Positions 62,710-64,000 of a stretch of DNA of 64,000 nucleotides are shown piece by piece; positions within the stretch are counted from its first letter, which is position 1; every line of letters starts with the position of its first letter. The notes below the pieces were generated by a model. The model was not told where the DNA came from and did no database searches. It was given only the letters and a program-made list of their open reading frames with translations. This DNA is from Micromonospora sp. WMMD1155. GTDB taxonomy: Bacteria; Actinomycetota; Actinomycetes; Mycobacteriales; Micromonosporaceae. The translations under genes were made by a program, and so were the position numbers. The stretch spans positions 1,276,501 through 1,340,500 of the forward strand of contig NZ_CP120742.1 of assembly GCF_029581275.1 (NCBI RefSeq). Direction: 5' to 3'.

Positions 62710-63381
62710 TCAGCGCTTGCCGGCCGCCTTCTTGGCCGGGGCCTTCTTGGCCGGGGCCTTCTTCGCCGGCGCCTTCTTCGCCGCCGTGCTCTTGCTCGCC
62801 GCCGCGGTGGTCTTCTTCGCCGTGGTCGACTTGGTCGCCGCGGTGGTCTTCTTCGCCGCGGCGGTCTTCTTGCTGGCGGCGGTCTTGGTCGCCGTGGTGC
62901 TCTTGCTCGCCTTGGCCGGGGCGGTCTTCTTGCCGGCGGCCGTCTTGGTCGCCGTGGCGGTCTTGCTCGCCTTGGCCGGGGCGGTCTTCTTGCCGGCGGC
63001 CGTCTTGGCCGCCGTCGCCTTGGCGCCGGTCGCCTTGGTGCCCGTGGCCTTGGCCGTGGCGGTGCTGGTGGCGGTCTTCTTCGTCGCCACCGTGGCCTTC
63101 GGCACCTTGCCGCTGGCCACCATCTCCTTGAACCCGGCGCCGGGGCGGAAGGTCGGGACTGACGTCTTCTTGACCTTCACCGCCTCGCCGGTACGCGGGT
63201 TGCGCGCTGTTCGTGCGCCACGCACACGCTTTTCGAATGCTCCGAATCCGGTGATCGCCACCTTCTCGCCCTTGGTGACCGCCGCCTGGACCTCGGTGAG
63301 GACCGCGTCGAGCGCGGCCGTCGCCATCTTCCGGTCCCCCAGGCGAACGGCGAGCGCCTCGATGAGCTCGGCCTTGTTCAC
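62710..63381 (-). CDS. hupB: Nucleoid protein HU with Lys/Ala-rich tail (HupB)
   Basis: 223 residues from the GTG at 63381 with GGGAGGAA in front. The HU domain (1-95): [40 protein letters not shown] and [18 protein letters not shown]. Residues 96-223 are a disordered tail of KKTA/KAPAKK repeats like eukaryotic H1, typical of actinobacterial HupB/HupS. Within the tail a ~17-residue block around [13 protein letters not shown] is duplicated, almost exactly at DNA level (62890-62935 and 62950-62995). It compacts and protects DNA. Confidence 0.96.
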   Translation of the reverse strand: MNKAELIEALAVRLGDRKMATAALDAVLTEVQAAVTKGEKVAITGFGAFEKRVRGARTARNPRTGEAVKVKKTSVPTFRPGAGFKEMVASGKVPKATVATKKTATSTATAKATGTKATGAKATAAKTAAGKKTAPAKASKTATATKTAAGKKTAPAKASKSTTATKTAASKKTAAAKKTTAATKSTTAKKTTAAASKSTAAKKAPAKKAPAKKAPAKKAAGKR

Positions 63382-63492
63382 GACTTCCTCCCGATTGTGC
63401 AACTGACTCGACGCGAGCCATTCTGCGCGCACGTTATGCCCTGTGCTGCCTAGACACAAACATTCGGTAGAAAAAAGCCCTTGTGTCGCAAC

Positions 63493-63532
63493 GGATTCAC
63501 CCCCACCGGTTGGACCGATGGGGGTGGAATCC
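63493..63532. terminator. Hairpin between leuD and hupB
   Basis: GGATTC-ACCCCCA and TGGGGGT-GGAATCC flank a 14-nt loop, 21 bp after the leuD stop. On the minus strand a T6 tract lies about 20 nt further (63471-63476). Likely ends leuCD transcription before the hupB promoter. Confidence 0.65.
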
Positions 63533-63553
63533 GCTGTGCGAGCAGGCGTACGG

Positions 63554-64000
63554 CTATGCCACGGAGGGCAGGAACGGCAGTCGGCGCGCCTCGTACGAGT
63601 CGATGTCGGCGGCGTGGCGGAGGGTTAGTCCAATGTCATCGAGGCCCTCCAGCAACCGCCAACGACTGAAGTCGTCCAGCGGGAACGACCAGCTGGCCTC
63701 GCCCGCCCGGAGCTGCCGGGCGGTCAGATCGACGGTCACCGGAGTGGTCGGATCCGACTCCACCAGGTCCCACAACTCTTCGACGGCTTTCAATTCCAAC
63801 TCGACCGGCAACAGGCCCTCCTTGAGGGCGTTGCCCCGGAAGATGTCGCCGAAGCGGGGAGCCACCACCGCGCGGAAGCCCCAGTCCCGCAGTGCCCAGA
63901 CCGCGTGTTCCCGGGAGGAGCCGGTGCCGAACTCCGGGCCGGCGATGAGGATCGACGCCCCGGAATAGTTCTCATCGTTGAGTACGAATGTCGGATCTTC
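63554..64000 (-). CDS. leuD: 3-isopropylmalate dehydratase small subunit, 3' part
   Basis: The last 148 residues of LeuD; the 5' end lies beyond the right edge. [19 protein letters not shown] is the swivel-domain signature, with [20 protein letters not shown] (small-subunit specificity loop). The C-terminus [16 protein letters not shown] is standard. With LeuC (expected just upstream) it isomerises isopropylmalate in leucine synthesis. The order hupB-leuD-leuC matches M. tuberculosis. Confidence 0.95.
   Translation of the reverse strand, partial: EDPTFVLNDENYSGASILIAGPEFGTGSSREHAVWALRDWGFRAVVAPRFGDIFRGNALKEGLLPVELELKAVEELWDLVESDPTTPVTVDLTARQLRAGEASWSFPLDDFSRWRLLEGLDDIGLTLRHAADIDSYEARRLPFLPSVA

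Overview
The window is high-GC actinobacterial DNA with many GTG starts. Gene content and order suggest a Micromonospora-like organism (Micromonosporaceae), although no 16S rRNA or other species marker is present. The backbone follows the conserved actinobacterial order known from Mycobacterium tuberculosis Rv2906c-Rv2987c: trmD-rimM-KH-rpsP, ffh, glnD-glnB-amt, ftsY, smc, mutM-rnc-(plsX-rpmF)-DUF177, a SepIVA-like gene, coaD-rsmD, recG-DAK, thiL, DUF3515, ddl, gpsA, fbiD/cofC, ppk1, mutT1, hupB, leuD. The synteny statement is from memory, not from an alignment.

Layout. 0-16.5 kb (nearly all minus strand): trmD/rimM/KH/rpsP translation cluster, DUF402, proS, a small plus-strand hypothetical and a truncated tetR, amidohydrolase, Uma2-type nuclease, ffh, a two-component system, glnD-glnK-amt behind a GlnR-like box, a phosphotransferase and ftsY. 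16.7-22.3 kb: accessory genes between ftsY and smc (PhoD-like phosphatase; MarR-MFS efflux-UspA with twin operators; DinB; HAD). 22.3-37 kb: smc, a small coiled-coil gene, an accessory block (CAP protein, GH114 lipoprotein, MMPL transporter), then mutM-rnc-plsX-rpmF-DUF177, sepIVA and coaD-rsmD. 37-55 kb: LPXTG-type surface protein, recG-DAK, rpmB, GNAT, thiL, Lrp-like domain-DUF3515, ddl, XRE/DUF397 pair, ROK kinase, HemK-like methyltransferase, a Cys/Met-metabolism PLP enzyme, gpsA-plsC. 54.9-64 kb: fbiD/cofC, a cold-shock-like mini-protein, a polyphosphate cluster (ppk1, CYTH-CHAD, Nudix-histidine phosphatase), a membrane-anchored endonuclease/phosphatase-family protein, hupB and partial leuD.

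Themes. Membrane targeting (ffh, ftsY), nitrogen sensing (amt-glnK-glnD), phospholipid precursor supply (plsX, plsC, gpsA) and polyphosphate metabolism are all represented. Regulatory sites visible by eye include a GlnR-like box before amt, paired GTTGCC-N3-GGCAAC operators before the efflux gene, a PHO-box-like direct repeat before ppk1, and a recurring promoter geometry with a TAnnnT/CAGGAT -10 element 6-8 nt before the start codon (leaderless transcripts). Intergenic DNA carries several tandem repeats and long imperfect palindromes (at 16.55, 38.97, 39.09, 46.1, 49.3 and 50.7-50.9 kb).

No prophage, transposase, CRISPR array, tRNA, rRNA, biosynthetic cluster or recognisable defence system is evident. 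I did not find a clearly novel multi-gene system. The most useful leads are regulatory (ppk PHO box, the 19-bp tandem dyads at 9.91 kb, a possible plus-strand RNA ending at 26.27 kb) and repeat-based.
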